Source: Dickeya lacustris
GTDB lineage: Bacteria > Pseudomonadota > Gammaproteobacteria > Enterobacterales > Enterobacteriaceae
Length of the DNA stretch: 64,000 bases
Reading direction: 5' to 3'
Assembly: GCF_029635795.1 (NCBI RefSeq)
Contig: NZ_CP114280.1
Span: 434,001-498,000 of the forward strand
The position numbers and the translations under genes are program-made. Positions 48,375-58,839 of the stretch are shown piece after piece; positions within the stretch are counted from its first letter, which is position 1, and each line of letters begins with the position of its first letter. The notes beneath the pieces are model-generated. The model was given only the letters and a program-made list of their open reading frames with translations. It made no database searches and was not told the DNA's origin.

Positions 48375-50225
48375 ATGCGCACAATGTGGCGAGTTTTCAG
48401 TGGGTTATTCAGGATGACATGGCGTTTGCTGAATTTTATCCGCGAATTTATCCTCAATTTGTTTCTGGTGTTGCTGATCCTGATTGGCGTGGGTGTTTAC
48501 AGCCAGTTTAAAACCTCGCCGACCGAGCCGGTCAAAGGGGCGCTGATGCTTGACCTGACAGGGGTTGTCGTCGATAAACCGTCCGTCAATAACAAGTTGC
48601 GCCAGTTTGGCCGCGAATTTTTCGGCGTTTCCGCCAGCAAGCATCAAGAAAATGCGCTATTCGATATCGTCGATAGCATCCGTCAGGCTAAGGACGACAG
48701 CAATATCACCGGAATGGTGATGGATTTGTCCGATTTCGTCGGCGCTGACCAACCCTCGTTGCAGTATATAGGTAAGGCGCTGCGCGAATTCCGCGATACC
48801 GGAAAACCCATCTTCGCGCTTGGCGATAGCTTTACCCAGTCACAATATTATCTGGCCAGTTTCGCCAACAAAATTTATCTGACACCCCAAGGCAATGTTG
48901 ATCTACACGGGATTGCAACCAGCAACCTTTACTACAAAACACTGCTGGAAAAGCTGAATGTCTCTACGCATATCTTTCGCGTCGGCACGTATAAATCAGC
49001 GGTTGAACCTTTCTTGCGCGATGATATGTCTTCTGCGGCACGTGAAGCGGATAACCGCTGGCTTTCAGCCTTATGGCAGCACTATCTTGATACCGTTGCC
49101 GCCAATCGCCAGATAACCCCTCAGCAACTGTTTCCCGGAGCAGACACCCTCGTCAGCCGCCTGCGTCAACTTGAGGGTGACAGCGCCCGCTATGCGCTGG
49201 AGAATAAACTGGTTGATGACGTCGCGCCGCGCGCGGCAATTGAGCAGGTCTTCATTAAAACCTTTGGCTGGGATGCCAAAAATAAGCACTTTAACTTCAC
49301 CAGTGTCTATCACTATACCGCGCCTGCGCCGGTGACGGATGACAACGAGATAGCCGTCGTCTTCGCCAGCGGCACCATTGTTGACGGTAACGAAACGCCG
49401 GGATACGTCGGCGGAGACACCACGGCTGCACAGATTCGGGACGCGCGTCTCGACCCGAAAGTCAAAGCGATCATTTTGCGCGTGAATAGTCCTGGCGGTA
49501 GCGTAACGGCGTCTGAGCGTATTCGTGCCGAGCTGATGGCAGCACGACAGGCAGGAAAACCGGTTGTGGTGTCAATGGGCGGTCTGGCGGCATCCGGCGG
49601 TTACTGGATTTCAACGCCCGCGAATACTGTCATCGCCAGCCCCAGTACCTTAACCGGTTCAATCGGTATTTTCGGCGTGATCACTACGTTCGAAAATACG
49701 CTGGATAATATTGGCGTACACACTGATGGCGTCTCAACATCGCCATTGGCTGAATTATCGCAAACCAAGGCGTTATCACCACAAATCAGCCAAATGATGC
49801 AACTGAGCATCGAACGGGGTTATCAAAACTTCATTTCGCTGGTTGCCCAGGCTCGCAAAAAAACGCCTCAGGAAGTGGATGACATCGCACAAGGGCATGT
49901 CTGGATTGGTAGTGACGCCAAAACGAACGGTTTGGTAGATCAGTTAGGCGATTTTGATGATGCGGTGAAGCAAGCGGCCGAACTTGCCAGGCTCGAGCAT
50001 TATCAGTTGAGCTGGTTTAATGAACAGCAAGACCTGTTTGATGTGATGTTTAGCCAGGTTAAAGGTGCCGTCTATGCGATGCTGCCCGGCGCATTACAGG
50101 CCATGTTGCCCGCTCCCGTGGTACAACTGGCGCAAACCGTACAGACCCAAGCATCACTACTGGATGCGCTAAACGATCCGCAAAACCGCTACGCGCTGTG
50201 CCTGAGTTGCGCACAAGTTCGCTAA
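48375..50225 (+). CDS. sppA: Signal peptide peptidase SppA (protease IV, 67K type)
   Basis: A 616-residue inner-membrane S49 peptidase that degrades cleaved signal peptides. One N-terminal membrane helix (about 24-45) precedes two tandem S49 repeats. The Lys general base lies in the N-terminal repeat (FRVGTYKSAVEPF, about 207) and the Ser nucleophile in the C-terminal repeat (MGGLAASGGYWIS, about 409). RVNSPGGSVTASE and TLTGSIGIFGV are intact. The start is ATG 48375 (MRTMWRVFSG) with GGAG 5 nt upstream. Confidence 0.97.
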   Translation: MRTMWRVFSGLFRMTWRLLNFIREFILNLFLVLLILIGVGVYSQFKTSPTEPVKGALMLDLTGVVVDKPSVNNKLRQFGREFFGVSASKHQENALFDIVDSIRQAKDDSNITGMVMDLSDFVGADQPSLQYIGKALREFRDTGKPIFALGDSFTQSQYYLASFANKIYLTPQGNVDLHGIATSNLYYKTLLEKLNVSTHIFRVGTYKSAVEPFLRDDMSSAAREADNRWLSALWQHYLDTVAANRQITPQQLFPGADTLVSRLRQLEGDSARYALENKLVDDVAPRAAIEQVFIKTFGWDAKNKHFNFTSVYHYTAPAPVTDDNEIAVVFASGTIVDGNETPGYVGGDTTAAQIRDARLDPKVKAIILRVNSPGGSVTASERIRAELMAARQAGKPVVVSMGGLAASGGYWISTPANTVIASPSTLTGSIGIFGVITTFENTLDNIGVHTDGVSTSPLAELSQTKALSPQISQMMQLSIERGYQNFISLVAQARKKTPQEVDDIAQGHVWIGSDAKTNGLVDQLGDFDDAVKQAAELARLEHYQLSWFNEQQDLFDVMFSQVKGAVYAMLPGALQAMLPAPVVQLAQTVQTQASLLDALNDPQNRYALCLSCAQVR

Positions 50226-50239
50226 TCATCATCTGTTAC

Positions 50240-50268
50240 ACAGCCCGGCTTTCGCCGGGCTGTTTTTC
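50240..50268 (+). terminator. sppA terminator
   Basis: CAGCCCGGC / GCCGGGCTG stem with TTTC loop, followed by TTTTTC, about 15 bp after sppA. Confidence 0.92.
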
Positions 50269-50366
50269 GTTCGTAAACCTTCTTATAATTTAATTTCACC
50301 ATGTCGAGGGTGTTTCACTCACACCGGCGCATTGCCCCAACCAACAGAGCACAACACACACTATCC

Positions 50367-51386
50367 ATGCACAAGAAATCTATTTACGTCGCATACACCG
50401 GCGGCACCATCGGTATGCAGCGTTCCGAACACGGCTACATTCCGGTTTCAGGCCACCTGCAACAGCAACTGGCGCAAATGCCGGAGTTTCATCGCCAGGA
50501 AATGCCTGCCTTTACCATTCATGAATACACGCCGTTAATTGACTCATCCGATATGACGCCATCCGACTGGCAATCGATTGCGAACGATATTCAACAGCAT
50601 TATGACCAATACGACGGGTTTGTTATCCTGCATGGCACCGATACGATGGCGTTCACCGCGTCGGCACTCTCTTTCATGTTAGAAAATCTGTCTAAGCCGG
50701 TTATCGTGACAGGGTCACAAATTCCATTGGCCGAATTGCGTTCCGATGGGCAAACCAATTTGCTTAACGCGCTCTACGTTGCGGCGAATCACCCGGTCAA
50801 TGAAGTCAGCCTGTTTTTTAATAACAAGCTGCTACGAGGCAACCGTACGACCAAAGCCCATGCCGATGGTTTTGATGCGTTCGCTTCCCCTAATTATCCA
50901 CCGCTGCTTGAAGCAGGCATTCATATTCGACGCCTGACGCCGCCCTCGCCCCCCGCGCCAGAGAATACGCTGATCGTGCATCCGATTACCCCACAGCCTA
51001 TCGGCGTGGTCACGATTTACCCGGGCATTTCCGCCGATGTAGTGAGAAATTTCCTGCGCCAGCCGGTAAAAGCGTTAATTTTGCGCTCTTATGGCGTAGG
51101 CAATGCACCGCAAAGCGCAGGCTTACTTGAAGAGTTACGACATGCCTCTGAACGCGGCATTGTCGTGGTCAATCTCACTCAGTGTATTTCCGGGCGAGTT
51201 AACATGGATGGCTATGCCACCGGCAATGCGCTGGCTCAGGCAGGCGTCATCAGCGGGTTTGACATGACCGTTGAAGCCGCGCTGACGAAACTGCATTATC
51301 TGTTAAGCAGAGAGGATCTCTGTGCTGAAAATATTCGCCAGTTAATGCAGCAAAACTTGCGTGGCGAACTGAGCGATAAGGACTGA
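50367..51386 (+). CDS. ansA: L-asparaginase I, cytoplasmic
   Basis: A 339-residue type I asparaginase hydrolysing asparagine to aspartate and ammonia. The first active-site Thr is in AYTGGTIGM and the second in the VILHGTDTMAFTASA loop, with VTGSQIPLAELRSDGQ beyond. No signal peptide, consistent with the cytosolic low-affinity enzyme. The start is ATG 50367 (MHKKSIYVAYTGGTIG), matching E. coli MQKKS; the ribosome binding site is weak, and the frame is open upstream. It is followed by pncA, as in E. coli. Confidence 0.96.
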   Translation: MHKKSIYVAYTGGTIGMQRSEHGYIPVSGHLQQQLAQMPEFHRQEMPAFTIHEYTPLIDSSDMTPSDWQSIANDIQQHYDQYDGFVILHGTDTMAFTASALSFMLENLSKPVIVTGSQIPLAELRSDGQTNLLNALYVAANHPVNEVSLFFNNKLLRGNRTTKAHADGFDAFASPNYPPLLEAGIHIRRLTPPSPPAPENTLIVHPITPQPIGVVTIYPGISADVVRNFLRQPVKALILRSYGVGNAPQSAGLLEELRHASERGIVVVNLTQCISGRVNMDGYATGNALAQAGVISGFDMTVEAALTKLHYLLSREDLCAENIRQLMQQNLRGELSDKD

Positions 51387-51457
51387 GCATTTCTTCAGGC
51401 CTGCTATTATTTCAATCATAGCCCTCATCACCCACCCATCATCGGGACAAGCAGATC

Positions 51458-52120
51458 ATGAACAGAGCACTACTGTTGGTGGATATTCAGAATGATTTCT
51501 GCGCAGGCGGCGCGCTGGCTGTCTCCGGCGGTGATGAGGTGGTAGCTGTCGCGAATCAGGCCATGCGTGCCTGCCAGCGTGCCGGTGTGCCCGTGATAGC
51601 GATTCAAGACTGGCACCCGGCCAGCCATCGCAGTTTTGCCATCAACTCCGGTACAAACGTGGGTGAAGTGGGCGAGCTGGAAGGATTACCGCAAGTATGG
51701 TGGCCGGTTCACTGTGTGCAACATAGCCCCGGAGCTGATTTTCACCCGAACCTGAATCGGGATGGAATAGCCTGGATTGTACACAAAGGCACCTACGAAA
51801 ATATCGATAGCTATAGCGCTTTTTTCGACAACGACCACCGTACACATACCGCATTGCATGACTGGCTTTGCGCCAAAAACATTACCCATCTGACCATTAT
51901 GGGGCTGGCAACCGATTACTGTGTCAAATTCACGGTACTGGATGCGCTTGAACTGGAATACCGCACCGAAATTCTGCTCGACGGATGTCGCGGAGTGAAT
52001 CTGCGCCCCAAAGATAGCCAGCAAGCGCTTGACGTCATGGTCAAACATGGCGCAACGCTAACGACGTTGCCGCACTTTATTGCCTCCTTACAGCATCACG
52101 ATAGCGCAGACGTTCTTTAA
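51458..52120 (+). CDS. pncA: Nicotinamidase
   Basis: A 220-residue isochorismatase-fold amidase converting nicotinamide to nicotinate in the NAD salvage cycle. Catalytic Asp9 is in LLLVDIQNDF, the Lys in IVHKGTYEN, and the nucleophilic Cys in LATDYCVKFT; the metal site DWHPASHRSF is present. The start is ATG 51458. It lies 71 bp after ansA and may be cotranscribed. Normal length for enterics. Confidence 0.97.
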   Translation: MNRALLLVDIQNDFCAGGALAVSGGDEVVAVANQAMRACQRAGVPVIAIQDWHPASHRSFAINSGTNVGEVGELEGLPQVWWPVHCVQHSPGADFHPNLNRDGIAWIVHKGTYENIDSYSAFFDNDHRTHTALHDWLCAKNITHLTIMGLATDYCVKFTVLDALELEYRTEILLDGCRGVNLRPKDSQQALDVMVKHGATLTTLPHFIASLQHHDSADVL

Positions 52121-52226
52121 CGCTGCGCGATACCGGGACTATACGACGTCATCCTGATTTGTCTGCGTGGCTTGTCTGCGCGACATCATTTGTCTGCATG
52201 ACATCAGCGGCTAACCAACTCGCTTT

Positions 52227-52508
52227 TTAGTCTTGCGGTTTCAGCACGGCAATATTGCCGTTATCACTGTTGAAACGCTGCTTAAGCTCTTGCTTGCTCT
52301 TCATTTCAATTTCACCGCGCATGTTGATGGTCATGTGGTCTGCCTCTTGATTATGACGAGCCTGCCATAACATCACCATCTGTAATGAATTCTCTTTCTG
52401 CTGCGCAGTCAGCGCGACGCCATCGGGCCATTTTCCCAGTTCAACGGCCGTCATCAGCCGCTGATAAATTTCTGGCGTCATGCTGTTGATAACATCATCC
52501 AGTTCCAT
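52227..52508 (-). CDS. yeaC: DUF1315 protein YeaC
   Basis: A 93-residue cytoplasmic protein orthologous to E. coli YeaC. MTPEIYQRLMTAVELGKWPD and LQMVMLWQARHNQEADHMTI are conserved. Function is unknown. ATG 52508 (MELDDVINSMTPE) after GGCGGGAA was selected; a start seven codons upstream is possible. It lies downstream of msrB on the same strand (65 bp), as in E. coli. Confidence 0.9.
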   Translation of the reverse strand: MELDDVINSMTPEIYQRLMTAVELGKWPDGVALTAQQKENSLQMVMLWQARHNQEADHMTINMRGEIEMKSKQELKQRFNSDNGNIAVLKPQD

Positions 52509-52573
52509 ATTTTTCCCGCCTGAAGTCAAATTTTAGCTGAAACGTTTCAAGTCAATTTATTCTATTAGCCCGA

Positions 52574-52990
52574 TTAACCATCGGTCGGTTGCCCGCTCTG
52601 CTCATCGATAAACCGCAGCGATGCAGAATTGACACAATAACGCTCACCGGTTGTTTCTGGCGGGCCGTCAGGAAACACATGCCCCAGATGCGCATCGCAA
52701 TGCCCGCATCGGATCTCCACTCGATGCATGTGATGAGAATGATCGTCCAGATAGCGAACCGCCTCTGCAGAAATCGGGCGATCAAAGCTTGGCCAGCCGC
52801 AACCTGAATCATACTTGCTATCCGAATAAAAAAGCGGTTGCTGGCAGCATAAGCAGTGATAAACGCCAGTGCGTCGGTTATGCAGCAGGCGGCCGGTATA
52901 GGGGCTTTCTGTGCCTCGCTGTTGCGTCACGTAACGCTGTAACTCGGTTAATTCTTCCAGGTTTGGCTTAAAAGGCGTGCTCTTGGTCAT
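52574..52990 (-). CDS. msrB: Peptide methionine (R)-S-oxide reductase
   Basis: A 138-residue selenoprotein-R fold enzyme reducing methionine-R-sulfoxide in oxidised proteins. The catalytic Cys is in [11 protein letters not shown]. Zinc is held by two CxxC pairs (CLCCQ and [10 protein letters not shown]). [13 protein letters not shown] is the conserved substrate segment. The start is ATG 52990 ([18 protein letters not shown]), shorter than the maximal open frame. Divergent from gapA, as in E. coli. Confidence 0.96.
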   Translation of the reverse strand: MTKSTPFKPNLEELTELQRYVTQQRGTESPYTGRLLHNRRTGVYHCLCCQQPLFYSDSKYDSGCGWPSFDRPISAEAVRYLDDHSHHMHRVEIRCGHCDAHLGHVFPDGPPETTGERYCVNSASLRFIDEQSGQPTDG

Positions 52991-53109
52991 TCGATGCCTA
53001 CTAGAACAGGATTTTTTGTCAGTATGATGAAGCATAATTCTAACAAAAAGTTAACACCGCTACAGCCTATTTTGCCCGGCACATCAGCATGTGCAGAGAA
53101 GGCATTTTT

Positions 53110-53131
53110 AATTGTGATCATCATCACAATT
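53110..53131. promoter_or_regulatory. CRP-cAMP binding site between msrB and gapA
   Basis: TGTGA-TCATCA-TCACA (53113-53128) is a perfect match to the CRP core, with A/T-rich flanks extending the dyad. It is about 120 bp from msrB and about 185 bp upstream of the main gapA start, so the target promoter is uncertain. Confidence 0.75.
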
Positions 53132-53266
53132 ACGTCGATGGCAGGTATTTCCCGGCTGGTTCATCCCCCTATCATTGAGTCAGGCGCTTTAATGAGGCTG
53201 ATAGTGGTTTATCGCGCAACAGTTGTTCGGAGTTTTGACTTACCGCAATCATTGACACGATTCCGC

Positions 53267-53294
53267 TTGACGCTCAGTGAGGTTTTTGTAATTT
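53267..53294 (+). promoter_or_regulatory. gapA main promoter
   Basis: TTGACG (53267-53272), 16-bp spacer, TAATTT (53289-53294). This segment and the leader down to GCTGGTGGAATAT are almost identical to E. coli gapA P1. Confidence 0.85.
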
Positions 53295-53325
53295 TACAAC
53301 CAACCTTTTATTCACAAACCAATAG

Positions 53326-54333
<1,008 letters not shown>

Positions 54334-54355
54334 TGTGGCGATGAGCTAATAGATG

Positions 54356-54382
54356 AAAGGGCGACGTGGTCGCCCTTTTTTT
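54356..54382 (+). terminator. gapA terminator
   Basis: AAAGGGCGAC / GTCGCCCTTT perfect stem with GTG loop and T-run, 22 bp after gapA. Confidence 0.93.
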
Positions 54383-54424
54383 ATTGGTTGTACTCACGAA
54401 GATTCTCAAGGTAAACCTCACACC

Positions 54425-55297
54425 ATGAACGAGAAAATTTATTCACTTCCCATCGATAACGCGATCACCCCGTATTTGAGTCAACGCCAGTTAGATCAAC
54501 TGCCGATTATTGTTGTCGATCACCCACACGTTCGCGCCGCCGTGGCATTGCAAGGCGCTCACCTTCTCAGTTGGCAGCCGGTTGGCGAGCACCCGGTGCT
54601 GTGGATCAGTGACAACACACCGTTTGAAACCGGCGTGGCTATTCGCGGTGGTGTGCCTATCTGTTTCCCTTGGTTCGGCCCGGCAGCACAGCCCAATCAT
54701 GGTTTTGGACGGCTGATGGCGTGGGAATTTGCCTCTCATAGCGAGCAGGCTCAGGGAGTGACTCTGACCTTTACATTGCGAGATAACGAGCAAACCCGCG
54801 CCAGCTGGCCAAACGCGTTTACCGTACTGGCCCGTTTTCATCTGAGTGCACAAGAGTGTCATATGGAGCTTGAGTGCCACGGCGATTACAGCATCACCAG
54901 CGCGCTACACACCTATTTTGAAATTGGCGATATCAGTAAAATCCAGATCAGTGGCTTAGGTGAGACGTTCATCGACAAAGTCAACGATGGCAAAGTCAGC
55001 ACGCAGCAAGGCAACCTGACATTTACCGATCGTACTGACCGCATTTATACCCAACCGTCACCTCTGAGCACCATCGAAGACCCGGCGCTGCAACGCACTA
55101 TCGAAGTGCATCACAGCCATAACAGTGATGTGGTCGCCTGGAACCCAGGTGCCGAACTTTCACGCACCATCACAGACATGACTGACGAGGGCTATAAAAC
55201 ATTTGTCTGCGTTGAAACCGCACAGGTCACTCAGCCATTTGTTGCAACCACCCAGACCCCGGCTCGGCTATCTACACGCATTCGTCTGCGTAAATAA
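54425..55297 (+). CDS. yeaD: D-hexose-6-phosphate mutarotase YeaD
   Basis: A 290-residue galactose-mutarotase-like enzyme interconverting anomers of glucose-6-phosphate and related sugars. AIRGGVPICFPWFGP carries the conserved Arg and substrate loop, GFGRLMAWEF and ALHTYFEIGDIS carry the catalytic His, and VVAWNPG precedes the C-terminal VCVETAQV (catalytic Glu). The start is ATG 54425 (MNEKIYSLPI). It lies downstream of gapA, as in E. coli, but behind the gapA terminator. Confidence 0.94.
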   Translation: MNEKIYSLPIDNAITPYLSQRQLDQLPIIVVDHPHVRAAVALQGAHLLSWQPVGEHPVLWISDNTPFETGVAIRGGVPICFPWFGPAAQPNHGFGRLMAWEFASHSEQAQGVTLTFTLRDNEQTRASWPNAFTVLARFHLSAQECHMELECHGDYSITSALHTYFEIGDISKIQISGLGETFIDKVNDGKVSTQQGNLTFTDRTDRIYTQPSPLSTIEDPALQRTIEVHHSHNSDVVAWNPGAELSRTITDMTDEGYKTFVCVETAQVTQPFVATTQTPARLSTRIRLRK

Positions 55298-55373
55298 CAC
55301 GCAGAATCAGATAGGAATGCTGGCTAACGGCCAGCATTCTATTGTCCCTAAACACTTCCCGCCAATCGCAGCG

Positions 55374-56228
55374 CTACACCACATCCAACGGTTGTTTATT
55401 ACGCGGTGCAGGATAGGCGTTATCCAGACGGGCGATATCTTCTGGTGACAACGTCACTTGCAATGCAGCCGCATTCTGCCTGACATGGGCCAACGTGCTT
55501 GCTTTGGGAATGGCTATCACGCCGGGATGACGAATCACCCACGCCAGTAGCACCTGAGCCGGTGTCACGCCCAGTTGCTGCGCGATATCCACGACGTTTC
55601 GATGGCGCATCAGGTCGTGACGCAACTGCCCGGCTTGCGCCAGTGGGCAATATGCCATTACCGGCATGTTGTGTTGCTGACACCAGGGGAGCAGATCGTA
55701 TTCAATCCCTCTCGACCCCAGGTGGTATAACACCTGATTAGTCTGACACTGCGAAGCCCCGCGATACCCCCACAGTTCCTCCATATCGGCCACGTCCAGA
55801 TTAGATACGCCCCACTGGCCAATTTTCCCTGCCTGCTGGAGTGCCTCCATCGCAGCAATGGTATCCGGTAACGGAATACCGCCACGCCAATGTAACAGGT
55901 ATAAGTCAATGCGTTCAGTCTGTAAGCGCTTTAAGCTCGCCTCACACGCGGCAATCGCCCGTGCGCCACCTGCATTATGCGGATACACTTTTGACACCAG
56001 ATAGACGTTATCCCGACGGCCACGAATCGCCTCACCGACAACCCGCTCGGCGCCACCATCGGCATACATTTCAGCGGTATCTATCAGCGTCATGCCAAGA
56101 TCAATCCCCGCCTGTAATGCACTCACTTCATTGTGCCGCTCGTGAGTGCTCTCCCCCATAAACCAAGTGCCCTGACCTATTGCCGGCACAGCGGTGCCGT
56201 GCGCAAACATCACCTGTTTTTCCATCAT
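55374..56228 (-). CDS. yeaE: Aldo/keto reductase YeaE
   Basis: A 284-residue NADPH-dependent AKR. The catalytic tetrad is visible: Asp in LIDTAEMYADGGAE, the Tyr within EMYADGG, Lys in VSKVYPHNAGG and His in LYLLHWRGG. E. coli YeaE reduces methylglyoxal and other aldehydes. The start is ATG 56228 immediately after GGAGGAGAC (ATG 56225 follows and is an equal candidate). The C-terminal NNK-like tail (PAPRNKQPLDVV) is conserved. Confidence 0.94.
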   Translation of the reverse strand: MMEKQVMFAHGTAVPAIGQGTWFMGESTHERHNEVSALQAGIDLGMTLIDTAEMYADGGAERVVGEAIRGRRDNVYLVSKVYPHNAGGARAIAACEASLKRLQTERIDLYLLHWRGGIPLPDTIAAMEALQQAGKIGQWGVSNLDVADMEELWGYRGASQCQTNQVLYHLGSRGIEYDLLPWCQQHNMPVMAYCPLAQAGQLRHDLMRHRNVVDIAQQLGVTPAQVLLAWVIRHPGVIAIPKASTLAHVRQNAAALQVTLSPEDIARLDNAYPAPRNKQPLDVV

Positions 56229-56372
56229 GTCTCCTCCCTTCATCAGTGTAATCAACAACGCACGCACTGTTTATGGGCAAACAGACCAAGGTTGCACGCT
56301 TTCCATGCGGCATATCGACAAAGGCGGGGCATCAACAAACACCTTCATCTCATCACCCCACATCTGCACCTT

Positions 56373-56404
56373 TCTCTGTCTCTCTGTCTCTCTGTCTCTC
56401 TGTC
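56373..56404 (+). repeat. Octanucleotide microsatellite, four perfect TCTCTGTC units
   Basis: Four uninterrupted 8-bp copies in non-coding DNA between yeaE and yeaG. Such tracts can change length by slippage; this one is outside any supported gene. Confidence 0.95.
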
Positions 56405-56652
56405 ACACCATTTGCATCACAACACCGCACTATCGCCATTCCCCCATGCCCATCCCTCCATGCAATGAAAAACCCATGCCGTTTTGCTCTGCGCCACATC
56501 ACATTACAGAAAGAGAAACATAAGTTATAACGCTTTCGTCTGTTCAACGTAACACCGCGTCAGACCGGCGCTAGCACGCTGTTTTGCCGGTCGCTGCCGA
56601 AGTGAGTCATTGAAATATCTTAAAATTACGAGGTAAGAATAGAGGAAATTTT

Positions 56653-56751
56653 ATGGATGCAAACTACGCTTTAAACAAGGATGCGGATTTCTTCTGGCTA
56701 TGCCAAGGTGCGGTCGCCCCGCACAGCCCGGATACCACGAAGTTGGCATAA
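56653..56751 (+). CDS. Possible 32-residue small protein upstream of yeaG
   Basis: ATG 56653 follows AGAGGA at 6 nt, a strong ribosome binding site, and opens a 32-codon frame (MDANYALNKDADFFWLCQGA then VAPHSPDTTKLA) ending at 56751. I do not recognise it. Against it: the stop codon lies inside the predicted sigma54 promoter of yeaG, and a frame this short with a good Shine-Dalgarno can arise by chance. Confidence 0.3.
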   Translation: MDANYALNKDADFFWLCQGAVAPHSPDTTKLA

Positions 56752-56759
56752 GGGTTGCT
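56743..56759 (+). promoter_or_regulatory. Sigma54 promoter of yeaGH
   Basis: TTGGCATAAGGGTTGCT has GG (56745-56746) and GC (56757-56758) exactly 10 nt apart, matching the -24/-12 consensus. E. coli yeaGH is an NtrC/sigma54-controlled operon, which supports the call. Confidence 0.75.
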
Positions 56760-56867
56760 GTATTCAGTCAAAGAGATCCTCTTCCGGGAGAGCCACTCAT
56801 TACATAGGCCTTATGCATACCATTCGCTCTCTTACTCTGTGTTAATCGACGAAGGACGGGCTACGCT

Positions 56868-58802
56868 ATGAACATATTTGATCATTTCCGTCAGCGCTAT
56901 GACGCTGCCAAGGACGAAGAGTTCTCGCTACAGGAATTCCTTACCATCTGCCAGCAAGACCGCAGCGCGTATGTGAATGCCGCAGAGAGATTGTTAATGG
57001 CCATCGGTGAGCCTGTCATGGTAGACACCGCTCAGGAACCGCGTCTGTCTCGTTTGTTTTCTAACCGGGTAATCGCCCGCTACCCTGCCTTTGAAGAATT
57101 TTATGGCATGGAAGAGGCCATCGAGCAGATAGTCTCTTACCTGAAGCATGCTGCGCAGGGTCTTGAAGAGAAGAAACAGATCCTCTATTTGTTAGGCCCG
57201 GTCGGTGGCGGTAAATCTTCTCTGGCAGAGCGGCTGAAAGCACTGATACAGCGGGTGCCGATTTATGTGTTAAGCGCTAATGGCGAGCGCAGCCCGGTCA
57301 ACGATCACCCTTTGAGCCTGTTTAATCCGCAGGAAGATGCCGCTATTCTGGAAAAAGAGTACAACATTCCACGTCGGTATTTGGGCACCATCATGTCCCC
57401 CTGGGCAGCCAAGCGCTTACAAGAGTTCGGCGGGGACATCACTAAATTCCGCGTTGTTAAAGTCTGGCCATCGATTCTGGCGCAACTGGCTATCGCAAAA
57501 ACCGAGCCGGGGGATGAAAACAATCAGGATATCTCTGCGTTGGTCGGTAAAGTAGACATTCGTAAACTTGAGCACTTCGCGCAAAACGACCCCGATGCCT
57601 ACGGTTACTCCGGTGCGCTATGCCGCGCCAACCAAGGCGTGATGGAGTTTGTGGAGATGTTCAAAGCACCGATCAAGGTGTTGCACCCTCTGCTGACGGC
57701 CACGCAGGAGGGGAATTATAACGGTACTGAAGGGATTGCCGCCCTGCCATTCAACGGCATCATTCTGGCGCACTCCAACGAATCAGAATGGGTGCAATTC
57801 CGTAACAACAAAAACAATGAAGCCTTCCTTGACCGTGTTTACATCGTCAAAGTGCCTTATTGCCTGCGCGTCTCGGAAGAGGTCAAGATTTACGACAAAT
57901 TGCTGCAAAACAGTGAGTTGAGTCGTGCGCCCTGCGCCCCCGGCACACTGGAAACATTGGCTCGTTTTTCAATCTTGTCCCGACTGAAAGACCCGGAAAA
58001 CTCCAGCATGTACTCGAAAATGCGGGTCTATGACGGAGAAAGCCTGAAAGATACCGACCCGAAAGCCAAATCTTATCAGGAGTATCGTGATTACGCTGGG
58101 GTCGATGAGGGTATGAAAGGCTTGTCCACCCGTTTTGCCTTTAAAATCCTCTCGCGCGTATTCAACTTTGACCACAGCGAGGTGGCCGCCAACCCTGTTC
58201 ACCTCTTTTATGTGCTGGAGCAGCAAATCGAACGGGAGCAGTTCCCGCAAGATATCGCGGAGAAATACCTGGAGCACCTGAAAGGGTATTTAATTCCTAA
58301 ATATGCTGAGTTCATTGGTAAAGAGATCCAAACGGCTTACCTTGAATCCTATTCTGAATACGGCCAAAACATTTTTGACCGCTATGTGACCTATGCTGAT
58401 TTCTGGATTCAGGATCAAGAATACCGTGATCCTGATACCGGGCAGTTATTCGATCGCGAATCACTGAATGCGGAACTTGAGAAGATCGAGAAACCGGCAG
58501 GCATTAGCAATCCCAAAGATTTCCGTAACGAAATCGTCAATTTCGTTTTGCGCGCCCGCGCCAACAACAATGGCCGCAACCCGAACTGGACAAGCTATGA
58601 GAAGCTGCGCACGGTCATTGAGAAGAAGATGTTCTCCAACACGGAAGAATTACTGCCGGTGATTTCGTTTAACACCAAGACATCAACGGAAGAGCAGAAA
58701 AAACACGATGATTTTGTCGACCGGATGATGGAAAAAGGCTACACCCGCAAGCAAGTCCGTTTACTGTGTGAATGGTACCTGCGCGTGAGGAAATCGTCCT
58801 GA
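56868..58802 (+). CDS. yeaG: PrkA-family serine protein kinase YeaG
   Basis: A 644-residue PrkA-type protein: an AAA+ module with Walker [10 protein letters not shown] (110-118), [15 protein letters not shown] and [17 protein letters not shown], plus a C-terminal PrkA kinase-like domain. In E. coli, YeaG is a Hanks-unrelated protein kinase induced by nitrogen starvation and stationary phase and works with YeaH in survival of sustained nitrogen starvation. The start is ATG 56868 ([19 protein letters not shown]). It is followed by yeaH in one operon. Confidence 0.97.
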   Translation: MNIFDHFRQRYDAAKDEEFSLQEFLTICQQDRSAYVNAAERLLMAIGEPVMVDTAQEPRLSRLFSNRVIARYPAFEEFYGMEEAIEQIVSYLKHAAQGLEEKKQILYLLGPVGGGKSSLAERLKALIQRVPIYVLSANGERSPVNDHPLSLFNPQEDAAILEKEYNIPRRYLGTIMSPWAAKRLQEFGGDITKFRVVKVWPSILAQLAIAKTEPGDENNQDISALVGKVDIRKLEHFAQNDPDAYGYSGALCRANQGVMEFVEMFKAPIKVLHPLLTATQEGNYNGTEGIAALPFNGIILAHSNESEWVQFRNNKNNEAFLDRVYIVKVPYCLRVSEEVKIYDKLLQNSELSRAPCAPGTLETLARFSILSRLKDPENSSMYSKMRVYDGESLKDTDPKAKSYQEYRDYAGVDEGMKGLSTRFAFKILSRVFNFDHSEVAANPVHLFYVLEQQIEREQFPQDIAEKYLEHLKGYLIPKYAEFIGKEIQTAYLESYSEYGQNIFDRYVTYADFWIQDQEYRDPDTGQLFDRESLNAELEKIEKPAGISNPKDFRNEIVNFVLRARANNNGRNPNWTSYEKLRTVIEKKMFSNTEELLPVISFNTKTSTEEQKKHDDFVDRMMEKGYTRKQVRLLCEWYLRVRKSS

Positions 58803-58839
58803 TGCCATACATCGACAAGTCATGTCGTTTGGGGGAAAC

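Larger units (their letters stand above)
56229..56867. other. yeaE-yeaG divergent intergenic region
   Basis: A 639-bp gap holding an octanucleotide repeat (56373-56404), an inverted repeat GACCGGC/GCCGGTC (56563-56569 and 56586-56592), a possible 32-codon ORF (56653-56751) and a sigma54-type promoter (56743-56759). No established gene lies here. Confidence 0.6.

Noticed and set aside
56194..56523. Overlapping open frames through the TCTCTGTC repeat
   Set aside because: Low-complexity Ser/Leu/Cys translation produced by the repeat; no ribosome binding site or family match, and three frames are open at once.
56700..56730. NtrC enhancer upstream of yeaG (GTGCGG...CCGCAC)
   Set aside because: The dyad has the wrong orientation: NtrC sites read GCAC...GTGC, and this one reads GTGC...GCAC.
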